From Rhabditoides inermis (taxonomy: Eukaryota; Nematoda; Chromadorea; Rhabditida; Rhabditidae), in assembly GCA_963966185.1 (NCBI GenBank), contig CAWZYM010000300.1, positions 526,001 through 590,000 on the forward strand: 64,000 bases of DNA, read 5' to 3'. Position 1 is the stretch's first letter, and every line of letters starts with the position of its first letter. The translations under genes and the position numbers were made by a program. The notes beneath the pieces were generated by a model that did not search any database, was not told the origin of the DNA, and saw only the letters and a program-made list of their open reading frames with translations. Positions 62,030 through 64,000 of this stretch are shown here, one piece after another.

Positions 62030-63655
62030 CCCACCCTGCTCAGTCCGCACACGTTGAGTAGGAATGCGCATCCGGTGAATATGAGGGCGATAATCATCAG
62101 AGCAGCCACCGCCTTGATGTACGCTGCAATAACGATTGGTTATCGATTTATCGATTTATTAATTAGTTCTTTATAGTCAGACACATGACTCAAACACAGG
62201 ATTGTAAACATAGCATTCAGATCAGTTAAATCGTATCGGTGAAACGTACGACAAAACATATACATAGTCGATCTCGACGAGGGTGTTGGTAGCGATAGTC
62301 GCTGCACAGAAAACAGCACTGGTGAGCACTGGTGTCACAACTCACGCAGCACTCCATCCACCCAGCACCATCCCTTCACTTCTTTCATCGACTAACAGAC
62401 ATCTTGAATACAAATCACACACTCTATATGTGAGAGACTCGAAAACATCTCACTCTCAGCTAGTGGTCGAACCCTATCCGATCATAATTCACACTCTGTG
62501 TGAATGATAGAATGGGAATTGAGAGAATGTGTTGGACTAGTTGTCTGTACTGTCTCATCGCTGTCCCTGGAGCGTCACTCTATACTGCTCCGATGTAGTT
62601 GGACCCCTTCCACTCACCGCTGTCCCTTGCCGGTCCATGGCACTGTCCGGGCATCGGGGCTCCCTTGATGGGGGCGGTGTGCGACGGCTCGGAGGAGGAG
62701 GTGCACTCCTGAAAGGGGGACAGGTGCACAGGTGTATACTGTGGTACAAATGTCTTGCGTGGCCAAGTAACATCAAGGTAGAGCAAAAGTATCAGTAAAG
62801 AGTAGTAAAGGTAGTGTGTACCTGGAATAGCCCTGTGCGGAAGCTGCCGCTGCGCAGCCACCAGGTGGTGGAGAGGGCGACGATCGACAGACCGATCGCG
62901 ATCGCCAGACACACCAGGGAGATGATCTGAAAGAACACATGGTGATAGAGGTGTATTCAGACACTCGACAGTATTTATTCGCATAGCATGTGCGCATGGA
63001 ACGCATTCACTGTCGATTGCATTTATGTTTGCAGTGAAAAGTACTGTTACATATTGTTTTGTTTTGTTTATCAGCCTGATTCCGACATGTACATACAATG
63101 GTAGCATGATGGGTTATCTGGAAGCACACACAATCCTACAGTGGGGTATTGGGGCTCCTTGGCTGGAACAGTGCGGCGCGAGTCCTGACTGTTCATGGTA
63201 GATGGGCGTGAACATCGCGAAGTGACCAGTTCCGGATGCGAGGCGTGGTAGAAGATCTTGAAAAACTGCCGCCGCCGATGGTAGGGCTCTCAGAGGGTGA
63301 GAGTGGGTTCACGCGCCCCACCGGAAGGTAGTGGAATTCGGTAGAACAATTGCCCGCGAGGGGAATCGAACCAGCGACCGTTCACTTAGCAAGCTGTGAC
63401 GCTATCCACTTGGCCAACCCGGCCCCACTGTTACATATACTGTAATTTACTTGCAGATGGAGAAACAATGCGCTATTATTCGATACTGATTTTGGATAGA
63501 CGATAAAGTGCTGGTGAAACATATCAATATATATCACACCTATGTGTCCAAATTGGGTAATTGCTACTGAAACGTATGTATATCGAAACGTAACATACTT
63601 TGAGTGGCCGCACCACGCTGACAGTCTCTATAGTGGTCGTGTGAGTAGCCGCCAT
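60692..63655 (-). CDS. VAB-9/TMEM47-like four-pass junction protein (claudin superfamily)
   Basis: Eight minus-strand exons join in phase to 209 aa: 63655-63599, 62926-62822, 62708-62618, 62123-62035, 61767-61707, 61456-61371, 60914-60825, 60742-60692. Start MAATHTTTIETVSVVRPLK. TM1 about 20-40 (LVCLAIAIGLSIVAL), then a claudin-like loop with W41-W42, GLF 51-53 and Cys 56 and 77. TM2 about 90-110 (VAALMIIALIFTGCAFLLN), RRKYVFYKFATYLAIFA, TM3 ISLIVFPACFYV, TM4 WGATLFTFGASLLLICDKEH, tail VYYKEKTIYNPPPELP. This follows TMEM47/BCMP1 and C. elegans VAB-9, which sit at adherens junctions in epithelia and help cell shape and adhesion. Exon 6 uses a GTTCGT donor. The length fits the family. Confidence 0.88.
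61012..61089. repeat. (TA)n microsatellite
   Basis: About 39 perfect TA dinucleotides in the intron between exons 6 and 7 of the VAB-9-like gene. It is likely highly length-polymorphic and cruciform-prone. Confidence 0.97.
61925..62026 (+). repeat. GA-rich tract in VAB-9-like intron
   Basis: GAGAGG/GAGAGA purine run between exons 4 and 5. Confidence 0.9.
63130..63424 (-). mobile_element. tRNA-derived SINE-like segment
   Basis: Reading the minus strand from 63424, GGCCGGGTTGGCCAAGTGGATAGC is followed by a TTGCTAA anticodon-loop-like piece and the B box GGTTCGATTCC, which together resemble tRNA-Ser(GCT). The acceptor and T stems do not pair properly. About 220 bp of GC-rich sequence follows, as expected for the body of a SINE. 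It lies in the first intron of the VAB-9-like gene. Limits are approximate. Confidence 0.5.
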
Positions 63656-64000
63656 CGCGACCGCTGAAACGTATAGACGTAAGCGAAACGTATTGGGAAC
63701 CAAACAAACGCCCGCGCGGACACGAAATTCAAGACGTACGCTGGGCGTGAGAGTCCGTCCCAAGTGAGCGATAGAACCCACTGGGTACAAATAAGAAAGG
63801 AGAAACCGCGGCTGACAAACAATCACGTCTCTCGAAGAAAGAGAGAGACAACCTGGGGACAAAATAGAAAATGGACACCCGAATCCCGAGTTCGTGTGAA
63901 AGTGAGAGGACCACTGTCCACTGAACAGCGAGAATACAAAAAAGAGAATCTGGAAAACTAGTTTCTCCGAGTGATCACGTAAACATGAAGTAGACTGCAA
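63656..64000. other. Upstream region of the VAB-9-like gene
   Basis: GAAACGTA words cluster here (63665, 63685). The frame remains open upstream of the proposed ATG, so a more 5' exon outside the window cannot be excluded. No promoter element is assigned. Confidence 0.35.

Noticed and set aside
63340..63424. Functional tRNA-Ser(GCT)
   Set aside because: Anticodon-loop-like TTGCTAA and good A/B boxes, but the anticodon, T and acceptor stems do not pair.

Overview
The window looks like nuclear DNA from a nematode. The evidence is an MSP-domain (major sperm protein) gene, a cuticlin-type ZP-domain membrane protein, a VAB-9/TMEM47-like claudin relative, dense short introns with TTTCAG-type 3' splice sites, and introns full of TACAGTA/TACCGTA words and GA/CT microsatellites. 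No bacterial operon, rRNA or CRISPR structure is visible. The species cannot be named from the sequence.

Layout. 1-1.86 kb is a long inverted-repeat (foldback) element. 2.27-9.32 kb is a satellite of roughly 115-145 bp units with a ~1 kb higher-order period; it resumes at 12.78-13.02 kb. A 5'-truncated, nested LINE (9.32-11.57 kb) with a TTAA-flanked MITE inside its reverse transcriptase interrupts it. From 13.02 to 41.17 kb lies a large imperfect palindrome: left arm ~13.02-20.38 kb, right arm ~31.64-41.17 kb, spacer ~11.3 kb. Both arms carry, from outside in, a 126-bp minisatellite, a cluster of palindromic CACTGTG motifs, a GA/CT tract, a decayed gene that resembles (from memory) the nematode sperm-motility protein MFP2, and a B-box zinc-finger/coiled-coil gene. 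Both arms end inside a polo-box exon. The arms differ mainly in copy number: the minisatellite is ~30 copies left and ~6 right, and the MFP2-like unit is one copy left but is expanded right into a 970-bp tandem array built as three A+B dimers.

The spacer (20.4-31.6 kb) holds a Nup107-like nucleoporin gene whose 3' end is cut by the left arm, an MSP-domain gene and a coiled-coil gene lying antisense in its introns, two direct copies of the 5' half of a CHMP2 (ESCRT-III) gene, a second LINE fragment, and a polo-like-kinase fragment with polo boxes but no kinase domain. The whole block is heavily rearranged, with several small fold-back duplications.

41.2-64 kb is ordinary genic DNA with no large rearrangement seen. 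It holds a small predicted membrane protein (41.3-41.7 kb), a complete 14-exon Cys-loop ligand-gated chloride-channel-type receptor on the minus strand (42.6-51.4 kb, 460 aa, all exon phases consistent), a small unrecognised plus-strand gene (52.8-53.4 kb), a ~26-exon ZP-domain transmembrane protein on the minus strand (53.6-60.0 kb), and an 8-exon VAB-9/TMEM47-like four-pass junction protein on the minus strand (60.7-63.7 kb, 209 aa). Several tRNA-derived SINE-like segments and many GA/CT microsatellites are scattered in introns and intergenic DNA.

The genes do not form one pathway. The recurring theme is that the palindrome carries or flanks sperm-type genes (MSP domain, MFP2-like) that have been copied and partly pseudogenised. 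All gene names are by eye; no database search was possible.
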